This document shows, piece by piece, positions 16,170-28,931 of a stretch of 64,000 nt of DNA; positions within the stretch are counted from its first letter, which is position 1, and every line of letters begins with the position of its first letter. Made by a program: the position numbers and the translations under genes. The notes under the pieces are model-generated. The model ran no database searches. It had not been told where the DNA came from and saw nothing but the letters and a program-made list of their open reading frames with translations. Source of the DNA: Thiothrix lacustris DSM 21227 (GTDB lineage Bacteria > Pseudomonadota > Gammaproteobacteria > Thiotrichales > Thiotrichaceae); the NCBI RefSeq assembly GCF_000621325.1, contig NZ_JHYQ01000003.1, forward strand, positions 1 through 64,000. The letters are read 5' to 3'.

Positions 16170-19055
16170 TTAGTTATCCCGAATCTTGTGTAACTCTTGT
16201 TCGCACAGGATTTTTAACATGGCCAGCGCGTCATTCAGCAGCAGAGTACGCACGCGCTGAAGTTCCTGGTGCAGGTAGGCACGTCCTTGGGCAAGTTCAT
16301 TATCCCAGTACTCCTGATGGCGATTATCCCACCATGTTGTCATGTTTTCAGGGCGATAAGCCAGTTTGTCTATTTTGAGAAGGTCGTAAATATTCACCCA
16401 GTTGTTTTCGACCAGTAGCATCAGGGTTGGGTTGAAGGTGTAATGCCCTTGGCGCAGGCGGTAAAACAGTTTGCGGTTATAGCGGTCAAGTCGGGACATT
16501 TCGTTTTTGGACAAAATACTCGACAGGTAAGCACGTTGTTTACGCTGCGGAGCCAGTACATTGTTGGGGAAGTGTTCTACTGCGTCGATGATAGCTTGGG
16601 TAGTGAACGCGCCTTTTTTGACCAAAGTGGTGGGTATTACCCGGTAAAACAACGCAATCAGTAGGTTGAGCAGGAAAAATTCCATGCTGCTTTTGTCGAG
16701 CTTCAGCAAGCGCCCGTCAATCTGGATGCTGAGGCTGTCTGGTTCCAGTTGTTGGTAAATGCTGCCCAAGTGTTGCCGGGCGTATTTTTCATCCTTGCTG
16801 GCTTGTTGTAAGGCAATCTGGAAGGCGGTGAAGCCATTATTGTCGACTAGGGCAGTATTGGCGTCACGTTCGGTGAGTTCCTGCACTAGCGCAGAGTTGC
16901 CAAGCCAAGCGGCGACCATGAGTGGGGTCTGGTTGAAAGGGTTGCGAAAATCCACCCCGAATTTGTTGAGCTGGTTGCGCAGGGCGACCGGGTTTTTGGC
17001 CTGATAGGGCAGGTAGTATTTCTGCTGAAGTTGTTTGATGCCATTGTCCGGGTGGCGGGCGGGTTTGAATTCGGCTAACAGCAAGTCGTGCAGGAACTGA
17101 CGGTCTTCGTAGACTAGCGCGATTTCAAACAGGGCAAGGCGGGCTTTTTTGTCGTTAGATTGGATGGCTTGATGGTGCAACGCATCGAGGGTTGCGCCGC
17201 TGTAAACCTCCCAATCCGGTACTTGTTGTTGGAGGATTTCGCGGCGGATGCGTTCGGCCTGTTCCTGTTTGCCCTGTAGTTCGAGCTTGTGGGCTTCACG
17301 TTGCCAGTCGGCGTGGCTGGAACCCTGATTGTCGAGGTTCAGGGTATCGAGCGCATTGTCCAGCCCCAGTAAATCGAGCAGGCGTTGCTTGGCGTCGGCT
17401 TCGATCCAGTACAGGTTGCGGACGGCGCGGGTGAGGGCAACGTACAAGGCGTTTATGTAAAACTTGTAGGTTTCCAACGACTTGTCGGTTTTGTCTTTGG
17501 CGCGGGCGTAACTCAGGCCTTGCTGTAAATCGGCGTGGCTGACACCTTTGCTGATCTCGTGGAAGCGTTTGGCTTCGCTGCTGAGGAAGTTGTAGAGGAT
17601 GATATTGTCGTATTCCAGCCCCTTGGCTTCCTGAATCGAAAATACCAGTGGGGTGTTGAAATGTTGCTGGGCTTCGGCCTTTTGTTCGGCGTGCATCACC
17701 ACTACGGCGAAGCGGGTGGAGGTGCGGGTTTTGGCGTCGAGTTCGCGGCGAATAGTGTCGCGGTCTTGCAGGAATACCACGTCGCCTTGCACATGCCCGT
17801 TGCTGTGTACCAGATAGTTGCTTTCGCGGTCGATGGCGCCAAAGCGGGCATTTTTCAGCAACAGAATGCGGTTTGCCAGCGCGGTGACTTGCGGCGAATT
17901 GCGGTAATTGGTGCTGAGGATACGGATCAGGTCAGTGTCACCCTGTAATTCCCCGTGGGTGTAGAACAAGCTTTTGAGCTTGCTCCACGAAAAGAAGTTG
18001 GGGTGAACAATCTGGTTGGAATCGCCACACAGCAGGAAACCCGTCGGGTCTCGCAGCGCTTTGAGGATCAGGAAAAGCTGGATATTGGTCAGGTCTTGCA
18101 CTTCATCCACCACCACGAAGTCGTAGCGGGGTTCGACCCTTTTTAGGTAACGGTGGCTGAGGAGGTTGCTGTCGTAACGGTTGGTTTCCTGCAAAAACGT
18201 CAGGTAACGGCTGAAAATGTCGTAGACGGCGGCGCGTTCGTCTTCCAGAAAAATGGATTGCTTGATGCCGAGGTTGAGGTATTCCTCGCGGCTGAGGTAT
18301 GCCGTTTCTACGGAAGGGCCGGTGAGGACACCTTTGAATTCCTCAAACAGTTTGTGCGCATCCTTGATGGCGGGGCGCGGCAAGCGGCTGAACCAGTCGG
18401 CAAATTCACGGAAGTTGATGGGCTTGCCTACGGGAATCTGGATGCTTTCCAGAAATTCCTGAAATGATAGGAAATCAACGTGTTGCTGCGGGTTGTCGTA
18501 GCCGTGGGCGTAATACAGGTCGCGGGAATTTTTCACCAGATAAGACGATAAGGTGACGTAGAGCACGTCGCCGGGGCAGGCTTTGAGCTTTTCCAGTGTT
18601 AGAGCGGTTTTACCGCTGCCTGCTGAACCAATAATCACCATCGGTGGTCGTAGATTAAATACGGCTTGCTGGGTCTCATCGAACGAGATGATTTTATCCA
18701 ACAGGTTGAAACGCCCGTGCTGCGGGTTGATGTAAGCCAGTGAGGGTGAGTCTTCGGGGAGGTATTCCAGCGGCGGGATTTTGTCTTCGTCTACCACCAC
18801 GCCGTGATTCAGGAAGCGCGAGCCTTGGTAATCGTGGCTTTTCAGGTATTCCAGCACCAGCGCGTAACGTTCCCCCTGATAGTGGTAAAACGCCAGCAGT
18901 AGGCGGTCGCTGCGGTTGAGGCGGGCGCGGTAGAGGTTGTCGCCAATCTTTTTGACATCTGCCGATTTGAGGTCATCGGCTTCCATGAACGAGCGCCACT
19001 TGGCGAAGCCGGTGATGGCAGCGGGATTGAGTTCGTTGTAGAGCAAGATTTGCAT
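16170..19055 (-). CDS. UvrD-like SF1 helicase with RelE-like N-terminus and ankyrin-like segment
   Basis: 961 aa, cytoplasmic. Residues 1 to about 85 resemble a RelE/ParE-type toxin fold (KKIGDNLYRARLNRSDRLL and YALVLEYLKSHDY). The helicase core follows: Walker A GSAGSGKT at 143-150, Walker B VDEVQD at 316-321, motif III GDSNQ near 344, motif IV LSTNYRNSPQV, motif V QEAKGLEYDNII and motif VI ALYVALTRAV. Downstream (about residues 700-760) at least one ankyrin-like repeat reads NQTPLMVAAWLGNSALVQEL, then a helical tail of unknown type. All SF1 motifs look intact. It might unwind or remodel RNA or DNA, possibly ribosome-linked given the RelE-like part, or act in defence. The exact function is not known. 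Confidence 0.78.
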   Translation of the reverse strand: MQILLYNELNPAAITGFAKWRSFMEADDLKSADVKKIGDNLYRARLNRSDRLLLAFYHYQGERYALVLEYLKSHDYQGSRFLNHGVVVDEDKIPPLEYLPEDSPSLAYINPQHGRFNLLDKIISFDETQQAVFNLRPPMVIIGSAGSGKTALTLEKLKACPGDVLYVTLSSYLVKNSRDLYYAHGYDNPQQHVDFLSFQEFLESIQIPVGKPINFREFADWFSRLPRPAIKDAHKLFEEFKGVLTGPSVETAYLSREEYLNLGIKQSIFLEDERAAVYDIFSRYLTFLQETNRYDSNLLSHRYLKRVEPRYDFVVVDEVQDLTNIQLFLILKALRDPTGFLLCGDSNQIVHPNFFSWSKLKSLFYTHGELQGDTDLIRILSTNYRNSPQVTALANRILLLKNARFGAIDRESNYLVHSNGHVQGDVVFLQDRDTIRRELDAKTRTSTRFAVVVMHAEQKAEAQQHFNTPLVFSIQEAKGLEYDNIILYNFLSSEAKRFHEISKGVSHADLQQGLSYARAKDKTDKSLETYKFYINALYVALTRAVRNLYWIEADAKQRLLDLLGLDNALDTLNLDNQGSSHADWQREAHKLELQGKQEQAERIRREILQQQVPDWEVYSGATLDALHHQAIQSNDKKARLALFEIALVYEDRQFLHDLLLAEFKPARHPDNGIKQLQQKYYLPYQAKNPVALRNQLNKFGVDFRNPFNQTPLMVAAWLGNSALVQELTERDANTALVDNNGFTAFQIALQQASKDEKYARQHLGSIYQQLEPDSLSIQIDGRLLKLDKSSMEFFLLNLLIALFYRVIPTTLVKKGAFTTQAIIDAVEHFPNNVLAPQRKQRAYLSSILSKNEMSRLDRYNRKLFYRLRQGHYTFNPTLMLLVENNWVNIYDLLKIDKLAYRPENMTTWWDNRHQEYWDNELAQGRAYLHQELQRVRTLLLNDALAMLKILCEQELHKIRDN

Positions 19056-19166
19056 AGGCTAATGTTACGTATGGGGTCAGATGTTGGCTAATGCAGCTAA
19101 AAATTCAGGGCTGTTCTATAGTAGTTCACCATGATTTAACGCATTTGACAGCGTGAGGGAAATGAT

Positions 19167-19997
19167 ATGTCTAAAATTTCAACGTTCTGGTTGGCCTGTT
19201 TGGCTGTTCTATTGGCATCAAATGGCATGGCAGCGAGTTCTGCAGCACGGAGCAATTTATTGGGGGCGGCTGACCCCAAAGCCAGTGGTGAATATGCATT
19301 TTCACAATGCCGTGCCTTGCAGGGCAAGCCTTTTGACAGTAACACCCAGAAGAAAAAAGCCCTGATCGTCGGTGATAGCTATGGTTGCGATTTCCTCAAT
19401 AGTGTTTTGGAAAACGGTTATCTGAAAGACTACCAAATCCGGGTACGTTTTATCCCCTATAGCTGCCAGACGGTGTTAGGTGAAGGATCAGAGCACTTTA
19501 TTGACGCTAAAGATCGTGCCTTTTGCGCCAAACCGGAGCGGGCGGATAGCCTGGAACGTGCCAAGGCGCAGATACAGGAAGCCGATCTGGTGATTTTTTC
19601 TGCCCGTTGGAAACCTGAGATTGCCGAGGAATTGCCCGACACGCTGGCGAATTTGGGGTTGAAACCGCAACAGAAAGTTGTGGTGGTAGGCAATAAGTTT
19701 TTCGGCAAAATTTCGGTGCGTGAATACCTGCGGATGTCGGATGCCGAGTTGAAGGCATTGCAGAATGAGGTGGATATTGCCGAAGCCAAAACCATCAATG
19801 CGACACTGGCGAAAAATCTGGGCAACAAGGCGGCGTTTGTCGACCCTCATGCGTTGTTGTGCGGTAATGATGCCCTTTGCCCTTTGTTTACCGATGACTT
19901 GAATCTGATTTCGTATGACGGCAGGCATTTGACCAAGGATGGGGCGCGTTATGTGGGTAAGGTGTTGTTCGAGCATTCGGCATTAGGGCAAATGTGA
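19167..19997 (+). CDS. Secreted SGNH-hydrolase-like protein
   Basis: 276 aa with a signal peptide (about residues 1-22, hydrophobic stretch FWLACLAVLLASNGMA, cleavage after AMA-like residues). The mature part carries SGNH blocks: KALIVGDSYGCDF with the candidate nucleophile Ser in GDS (about 73), VVVGNKFFG for the Asn block, and YDGRHLTKDGARYVG with the Asp-His pair near the end. Spacing and the C-terminal DGRHLT motif resemble the SGNH domain found at the C-terminus of OafA-type O-acyltransferases; here it stands alone. It probably transfers or removes acyl groups from surface polysaccharide. Several Cys residues suggest disulfides in the periplasm. It sits alone between opposing helicase and murJ. 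Confidence 0.7.
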   Translation: MSKISTFWLACLAVLLASNGMAASSAARSNLLGAADPKASGEYAFSQCRALQGKPFDSNTQKKKALIVGDSYGCDFLNSVLENGYLKDYQIRVRFIPYSCQTVLGEGSEHFIDAKDRAFCAKPERADSLERAKAQIQEADLVIFSARWKPEIAEELPDTLANLGLKPQQKVVVVGNKFFGKISVREYLRMSDAELKALQNEVDIAEAKTINATLAKNLGNKAAFVDPHALLCGNDALCPLFTDDLNLISYDGRHLTKDGARYVGKVLFEHSALGQM

Positions 19998-20079
19998 TGC
20001 TGAATCCACATTTCCTGCATGACCTTTGCACGTGATTCGGGCAAAATCGCGGCTTCATTTATGGAAACCATCCTGAACT

Positions 20080-21636
20080 ATGAGCCGTTTATTGCGTTCC
20101 AGTGCTGTTATCAGCGCCATGACCATGATTTCCCGCGTGCTGGGCTTGCTGCGCGACATGATTGTTGCCCGCTATTTTCCGGTGGATGGCGCAACTGATG
20201 CGTTTTACGTCGCGTTCAGGATACCCAACCTGTTGCGCCGTTTGTTTGCTGAAGGGGCTTTTTCGCTGGCTTTTGTGCCGGTGTTATCGGAATACAAGAC
20301 CAAGCAAGATCAGGCGACGCTTAAAGACTTGGTTGACCATGTGGCGGGGTATCTGGCGCTGATCTTGCTGGTGATTACGGTCATCGGGGTGGTGGCTGCA
20401 CCCGTGGTGATGTGGGTGTTTGCGCCGGGGTTTGGCGATAAGCCGAATGCTCGGCCGGATCTGGCGGTGGAGATGTTGCGGATTACCTTCCCCTACATCT
20501 TGTTTATTTCGTTGACGGCGTTTGTCAGCGGTATCCTCAATACCTTCCACAAGTTTGCGATTCCCGCGTTGACGCCTGCTTTGTTGAATGTGGTGATGAT
20601 TGCGGCGGTAGTGTGGGGTGCTCCTTATTTTAAAGAGCCAGTTCTGGCGTTGGCGTGGGGGGTGTTTTTTGCGGGGATTGCGCAATTGGTGTTTCAGTTG
20701 CCGACACTGACTCGTCTGGGTTTGTTACCGCGTTTCCGTATCCGCCGCAAACATGAGGGTGTCAGCCGTATTATGAAGCTGATGCTGCCGACCTTGTTTG
20801 GCTCGTCGATTGCGCAGTTGAATTTGCTGATTAATACCTTGCTGGCCTCGTTTTTGGCGGTGGGCAGTATTTCGTGGTTGTATTATTCTGACCGTTTTGT
20901 GGAGCTGCCCTTGGCGATTGTCGGGGTGGCATTGGGGACGGTGATCTTGCCTAAATTGTCGAGTGACCATGCCAAGGCCGATGCTGCGCAATTCCGGCAT
21001 ACAATGGATTGGGCGTTGCGGATGGGTTTGCTGATTTCATTGCCAGCCACGCTGGGGTTAGTCTTGCTGGCAAAACCGATTCTGGCGACGGTGATGATGC
21101 ACGGTGCATTCGAGTGGAAAGATGTACAAATGTCATCCCTGAGTCTGATGACTTACGCAGTGGGATTGAGTGGTTTCATTTTAGTGAAAGTGCTGGCTCC
21201 TGGTTTTTATTCGCGTCAGGATACTAAAACGCCGGTCAAAATCGGTATCATCTCGATCTTGGCAAATATGGCCTTGAATGTGGTGATTGTGCTGCCGTGG
21301 TATTTTTCGGGTACGCCGGGGGCGCACGCGGGTTTGGCCTTGGCGACGGCATTGGCGGGGTATGTGAATGCCGGGTTGCTGTTCTATAACCTGCATAAGC
21401 AACAGATTTTTGACCCGGAGAAGGGTTGGGGCGTATTTTTAAGCAAAATCGGCCTGGCTTGTGTGGTCATGGGCGGGTTGGTTGGGTTGGTATCACCGAA
21501 CGATCTGTGGTGGCAAACCTCGGCAGTATCACTGAAGGTGAGCTGGCTGACGGGTTTGATGGTATTGGCACTGGGCAGTTATTTCGCAACCCTGCGTTTG
21601 TTGGGAATGCCGTTCAGGCAAATGCTGGGGCGCTGA
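20080..21636 (+). CDS. murJ: Lipid II flippase MurJ
   Basis: 518 aa, normal MurJ length. It moves lipid-linked peptidoglycan precursor across the inner membrane and belongs to the MOP exporter superfamily with 14 helices. The N-terminus MSRLLRSSAVISAMTMISRV and the family motif GLLRDMIVARYFPVDGATDAF (here split: LLRDMIVARYFP, then ATDAFYVAFRIPNLLRRLF) are diagnostic; the basic residues of these early loops line the substrate cavity. The block AEGAFSLAFVPVL follows as expected. It is transcribed alone or with the YdgA-like gene 60 nt downstream, with a small inverted repeat between them. Function is essential in other bacteria. Confidence 0.95.
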   Translation: MSRLLRSSAVISAMTMISRVLGLLRDMIVARYFPVDGATDAFYVAFRIPNLLRRLFAEGAFSLAFVPVLSEYKTKQDQATLKDLVDHVAGYLALILLVITVIGVVAAPVVMWVFAPGFGDKPNARPDLAVEMLRITFPYILFISLTAFVSGILNTFHKFAIPALTPALLNVVMIAAVVWGAPYFKEPVLALAWGVFFAGIAQLVFQLPTLTRLGLLPRFRIRRKHEGVSRIMKLMLPTLFGSSIAQLNLLINTLLASFLAVGSISWLYYSDRFVELPLAIVGVALGTVILPKLSSDHAKADAAQFRHTMDWALRMGLLISLPATLGLVLLAKPILATVMMHGAFEWKDVQMSSLSLMTYAVGLSGFILVKVLAPGFYSRQDTKTPVKIGIISILANMALNVVIVLPWYFSGTPGAHAGLALATALAGYVNAGLLFYNLHKQQIFDPEKGWGVFLSKIGLACVVMGGLVGLVSPNDLWWQTSAVSLKVSWLTGLMVLALGSYFATLRLLGMPFRQMLGR

Positions 21637-21652
21637 AACTTTTTTCTCTGTT

Positions 21653-21668
21653 ACACTCGTGCGAGTGT
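21653..21668. repeat. Short inverted repeat between murJ and the YdgA-like gene
   Basis: ACACTCG and CGAGTGT flank a two-base centre, giving a nearly perfect 16-nt palindrome 29 nt ahead of the next start codon. It could be an operator or a weak RNA hairpin; there is no U-run, so it is not a standard terminator. Confidence 0.45.
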
Positions 21669-21696
21669 CAGAATACTTAAAATACAGGACTTTATA

Positions 21697-23331
21697 ATGA
21701 AAAAATTAGCGACGTTGTTATCTGTCCCAGTGGTTTTACTGGTGGCATGGGGCGGCTCCAGTTGGTATGTCGGGCAGCAAACCGAAGCCTCTTTGAAGCA
21801 GTTTATTGAACAGCAAAATGAGGCATCAGCACAAAGCGGTATCAAGCAAGAGCTGGTCAGCTACGAAAAAACGGCATTTGGTGCGAAGGCAGTGACCAAG
21901 TTGATCGCTGGCGGTGAATTTGGCGAGATTCAGTTCATCAATGACATCAGTAATGGACCGTTATTATTGGGTGGTAGTAGTGCTGTGCAATTGGGTAGCG
22001 CTCGTATCGATACTCAGTTGGATATGGCAGCACTGGATGAGGCAAAACGTCAGTGGCTGACCACCGCGTTTGAAGGCAAGGCACCGCTAGAAGGGCATAC
22101 GGTTATCGGGTTTGGTGGTGGGGTCAGCTATGATTTCAGCACCAATCCATTGAAGTTGGACGAGGACGGCACGACGGCTGTGGTGGAGAGTGTCACGCTT
22201 TCCGGTACTTCTGCTGCTGATATGACTGGTGATATCAGCTTGCGGGCGGGCAAAATTGAGGTCAAAGAAGCGACAACGCAATTTACCATGCCTTCCCTGC
22301 AACTGGATGGTGATATTACCGGTATGATTGGTGGGCAAGCCCTAGGCAAGTTTGATATGAAAGCGCCGGGTGTGTCGATTCTTGCTGAAGGTACAACGGT
22401 TCCCATGAGTTTCGACTTGGCTTTACAAAGTGATAGTAGTATTGCTGATAATGCCGTGTCCGGCAAAGTAGCGATACAGGCTGCCAATATTCAGGGTGTG
22501 AACGATGCCGTGAGTAAAGTGGATTACACGATGGACATCCACGATATGGATGTGGCAGGTCTTGAGGAAATCGGCAAGCTTCAGGCCGAGTTACAAAGCG
22601 CCCAAAACCAGATGGTCTGGAGTGCCGATGCCACCGAAACCCCAGAAGGCCAGCAAAAACAACAGGAATTGATGACTAAGCTGACGGAAACCGGCGGTAA
22701 AATAGTCGATACCCTGTTTGGAAAAGTGCTAAAAACGGATAAAAGCCGTGTACATACCACGCTGTTGGCAGAAAGCCCCAAGGGTAAGCTCAACGCCGAC
22801 ATCGACCTAACATACGTTGGCAAAGAAGCGCCTGATATGATGGCTTTGGCGAGTTATAACGCGAATGACTGGGCAAAAATGTTAAAAGGTAAAATCATGT
22901 TGGATGCTGATAAAGGCTTATTGCCTGCTGGCACTGAGATGATGCTGACACCTTTGGCCGAACAAGGTTTGATCAAATTGGAGGGTGAGAAAATCAAAAG
23001 TAACATCGACTTGGCGGGTGACAATGTTACCCTCAATGGCAAGCAAATGTCTTTCGATGAACTGTTGAAAATGCTAGTACCACCGGGTATAGATGACGCA
23101 ATGACAGACGGATCTGAAGATATGGGTATTCCTGAAGACTTAATGAAGAAAATTGAGGTTGAGGGCATTACCCCGGAAATCATTCAATTACTGGAAGAAA
23201 GTGATGATGTTCCTAAGGAAACGGTCGAGCTTATGAAACAGTTGCAACAAATGCAGCAGCAAATGGATGACGGCAAGACGCCCGCAACCGAGCCAGCAGC
23301 AGCCCCCGCCCCAGAGGGCACCAAGGAGTAA
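21697..23331 (+). CDS. YdgA/DUF945-family protein
   Basis: 544 aa. One N-terminal membrane anchor (LATLLSVPVVLLVAWGGSSW, about residues 3-22) is followed by a long periplasmic beta-rich region and an acidic, Gln-rich C-terminus (MKQLQQMQQQMDDGK, then Pro/Ala/Glu-rich). The early motif YEKTAFGAKAVTKL and the repeated LNADIDLTYVG-type strands match the DUF945 family (E. coli YdgA/YihF), whose function is undefined; AsmA-like roles in envelope upkeep have been suggested. Its stop overlaps the ribosome site of the thioredoxin-like gene directly downstream, so the two are likely co-expressed. The family call is reasonable, the function open. Confidence 0.72.
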   Translation: MKKLATLLSVPVVLLVAWGGSSWYVGQQTEASLKQFIEQQNEASAQSGIKQELVSYEKTAFGAKAVTKLIAGGEFGEIQFINDISNGPLLLGGSSAVQLGSARIDTQLDMAALDEAKRQWLTTAFEGKAPLEGHTVIGFGGGVSYDFSTNPLKLDEDGTTAVVESVTLSGTSAADMTGDISLRAGKIEVKEATTQFTMPSLQLDGDITGMIGGQALGKFDMKAPGVSILAEGTTVPMSFDLALQSDSSIADNAVSGKVAIQAANIQGVNDAVSKVDYTMDIHDMDVAGLEEIGKLQAELQSAQNQMVWSADATETPEGQQKQQELMTKLTETGGKIVDTLFGKVLKTDKSRVHTTLLAESPKGKLNADIDLTYVGKEAPDMMALASYNANDWAKMLKGKIMLDADKGLLPAGTEMMLTPLAEQGLIKLEGEKIKSNIDLAGDNVTLNGKQMSFDELLKMLVPPGIDDAMTDGSEDMGIPEDLMKKIEVEGITPEIIQLLEESDDVPKETVELMKQLQQMQQQMDDGKTPATEPAAAPAPEGTKE

Positions 23332-23337
23332 ATGACA

Positions 23338-24204
23338 ATGGCTGATTCCCCTTATATTTTTGATGCTACCCCGCAGAACTTCCAGCAAATCATGGAAAGT
23401 TCTTATCAAGTGCCGATTCTGGTGGATTTCTGGGCTGACTGGTGTCAGCCGTGTAAAACGCTGATGCCGATTCTGGCAAAGCTGGCGAATGAGTATCAGG
23501 GTGCTTTCATTCTGGTCAAAGTCAACAGTGACCAGCAACAGCAACTCGCGGCACAATTTGGCGTGCGTAATTTGCCGACCGTCAAAGTCATCAAGGATGG
23601 CAAGATTGTCGATGAATTCACGGGGGTTCAGCCGGAGTCCGAAATTCGTAAGCTGATCGACCGCCACCGGTCACGCAAGACCGAGCCGTACCGTCAGCAA
23701 GCGCTGGAAATGTACAACAACGGTGATTTGCCAGGGGCGACCCAGCTGATGGAACAGGTCGTGCAACACGAGCCTGACTTCTACGAAGCTGTGATTGAGC
23801 TGGCGGGAATGTTGATTCAGCAAGAGCGGGCGGAAGAGGCCGAAGTCATGCTGCAAGGTATTCCCCCAGATGCCATCGACAATCAGGTTATCAGTCAGTT
23901 ATTGGCTGAGGTGAAACGTGCCAAGTTGCAGGCGCAAGTGGTGGGTGTGGATACCTCGGCACTGGAACAGCGTCTGGCAGAAAACCCTGACGACCTTGCC
24001 ACCATGCTGGAGTTAGCCAATATCCGCGTGGGAATGGATGAAATTGAAGCCGGTCTGGAGCTGTATTTCGCGGTTCACAAAAAAGACAGCAATTTTCAAG
24101 ATGGCGCAGGCAAGAAGGGCTTGTTCAGTACGTTTGAGCTGATCGGTTCTGGCAATCCTCTGGTGAAAAAATACCGCAACAAACTATTTGCCTTGTTGTA
24201 TTGA
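23338..24204 (+). CDS. cnoX: Thioredoxin-TPR protein, CnoX/YbbN-like co-chaperone
   Basis: 288 aa from the ATG at 23338, preferred over 23332 because AAGGAG lies 9 nt ahead. Residues 1 to about 110 form a thioredoxin fold with active site WCQPC (VDFWADWCQPCKTLMPIL); the rest is TPR-like helices (EMYNNGDLPGATQLMEQVVQ). This layout is that of YbbN/CnoX, a chaperedoxin that holds oxidatively damaged proteins and passes them to DnaK and GroEL. The E. coli form lacks the first Cys, whereas this one keeps both and should be redox-active. The grpE and dnaK genes lie just downstream, consistent with chaperone work. Confidence 0.88.
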   Translation: MADSPYIFDATPQNFQQIMESSYQVPILVDFWADWCQPCKTLMPILAKLANEYQGAFILVKVNSDQQQQLAAQFGVRNLPTVKVIKDGKIVDEFTGVQPESEIRKLIDRHRSRKTEPYRQQALEMYNNGDLPGATQLMEQVVQHEPDFYEAVIELAGMLIQQERAEEAEVMLQGIPPDAIDNQVISQLLAEVKRAKLQAQVVGVDTSALEQRLAENPDDLATMLELANIRVGMDEIEAGLELYFAVHKKDSNFQDGAGKKGLFSTFELIGSGNPLVKKYRNKLFALLY

Positions 24205-24272
24205 TATTTAGCGCGGTATTCGCAGCATTTCTCTTGTGCTGCCCTTGAAATCCTCAAACTAAACCTTACTTT

Positions 24273-24303
24273 CCACGGCGAAATGATTTTTATCGCCGTG
24301 GAG
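24273..24303 (+). promoter_or_regulatory. Hairpin overlapping the grpE ribosome-binding site
   Basis: Nine-base-pair stem: CCACGGCGA (24273-24281) pairs with TCGCCGTGG (24293-24301) over an AT-rich 11-nt loop. The 3' arm contains the first two G residues of the Shine-Dalgarno GGAG (24300-24303), which lies 8 nt before the grpE ATG. Folding would hide the site, so this may regulate translation, possibly by temperature. A CTTGAAA at 24244-24250 upstream is a possible sigma-32 -35 box, but its -10 match is poor. Confidence 0.5.
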
Positions 24304-24311
24304 TAGTAACA

Positions 24312-24857
24312 ATGAATGATCCAAAAGACAACCTGCAAGACGCAGCGACAAACGATATAGAAGACGCTGTGGTTGATGTGATGGATGTTGAGCCATTAAA
24401 CACCGAAGAATTACAAGCTGAGCTGGATAAAGCCAAGGCTGAAGCTGCTAATAATTATGAACAATTACTGCGTTCCCAAGCAGAGCTAGCTAATCAGCGT
24501 CGCCGTGCTGAGAAACAGGTTGAGGACGCTCATAAATTTGCTGCCCAGAAATTTCTCGAATCCATTATTCCTGTCATCGACAGTCTGGAAATGGGTGTTC
24601 AAGCTGAAGGCGACATCGCACAAATCCGTGAAGGAATGCAACTTACCCTCAAACAATTTGAGACGGTGATGGAAAAGTTCAATATCGCATCGATTGGCAA
24701 GCCGGGCGATGCCTTTAATCCTGAACATCACCAAGCCATGTCGATGCAGCCACACCCTGATTTTGCTAACAATACCGTGTCAATGGTTATGCAAAAAGGC
24801 TATCTGCTCAACGGTCGTGTGGTGCGTCCCGCGATGGTCATGGTCAGCAAAAAGTAA
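24312..24857 (+). CDS. grpE: Nucleotide exchange factor GrpE
   Basis: 181 aa. GrpE releases ADP from DnaK. The acidic N-terminus is followed by a long coiled coil (ELQAELDKAKAEAANNYEQL and on to ANQRRRAEKQVEDAHKFA), then the beta domain with GDAFNPEHHQAMSMQPH and the C-terminal GYLLNGRVVRPAMVMVSK, all classic GrpE. It stands 106 nt before dnaK, which has its own heat-shock promoter. The start is set by the GGAG site in the hairpin described separately. Confidence 0.96.
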   Translation: MNDPKDNLQDAATNDIEDAVVDVMDVEPLNTEELQAELDKAKAEAANNYEQLLRSQAELANQRRRAEKQVEDAHKFAAQKFLESIIPVIDSLEMGVQAEGDIAQIREGMQLTLKQFETVMEKFNIASIGKPGDAFNPEHHQAMSMQPHPDFANNTVSMVMQKGYLLNGRVVRPAMVMVSKK

Positions 24858-24876
24858 AAATTCTATCGCACTGGCT

Positions 24877-24903
24877 CTTGAAAACGGGCATCTAACCCCA
24901 CAT
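24877..24903 (+). promoter_or_regulatory. Sigma-32-type heat-shock promoter of dnaK
   Basis: CTTGAAA at 24877-24883, 12 nt, then CCCCACAT at 24896-24903, close to the sigma-32 consensus CTTGAAA / CCCCATnT. It lies 61 nt ahead of the dnaK ATG and should drive dnaK-dnaJ and the coupled genes behind them. Confidence 0.72.
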
Positions 24904-24963
24904 AAACAAGCCAATTGTGAAACATTACCGCATACCGAAACAAAAGAATTCTGGAGATAGATT

Positions 24964-26886
<1,923 letters not shown>

Positions 26887-26907
26887 GCTCGCCATTCTCT
26901 AAAAATA

Positions 26908-26938
26908 CAGGCGCAGCAGGATCTTTCTGCTGTGCCTG
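26908..26938 (+). other. Intergenic hairpin between dnaK and dnaJ
   Basis: Twelve pairs form between 26908-26919 and 26927-26938 (CAGGC...CAGCAG with CTGCTG...GCCTG, one G-T pair) over a 7-nt loop. The sequence after it, CTTGCG, is not U-rich, so this is more likely an attenuator or mRNA-processing/stability hairpin that keeps dnaJ below dnaK. Confidence 0.6.
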
Positions 26939-26964
26939 CTTGCGTTTAAGTGGGAATTGAATTT

Positions 26965-28930
<1,966 letters not shown>

Positions 28931-28931
<1 letters not shown>

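Noticed and set aside
24244-24272. Sigma-32 promoter of grpE
   Set aside because: The -35 (CTTGAAA) is good, but the -10 region CTTACTTT matches only about half of the consensus, so it was not listed as a promoter.
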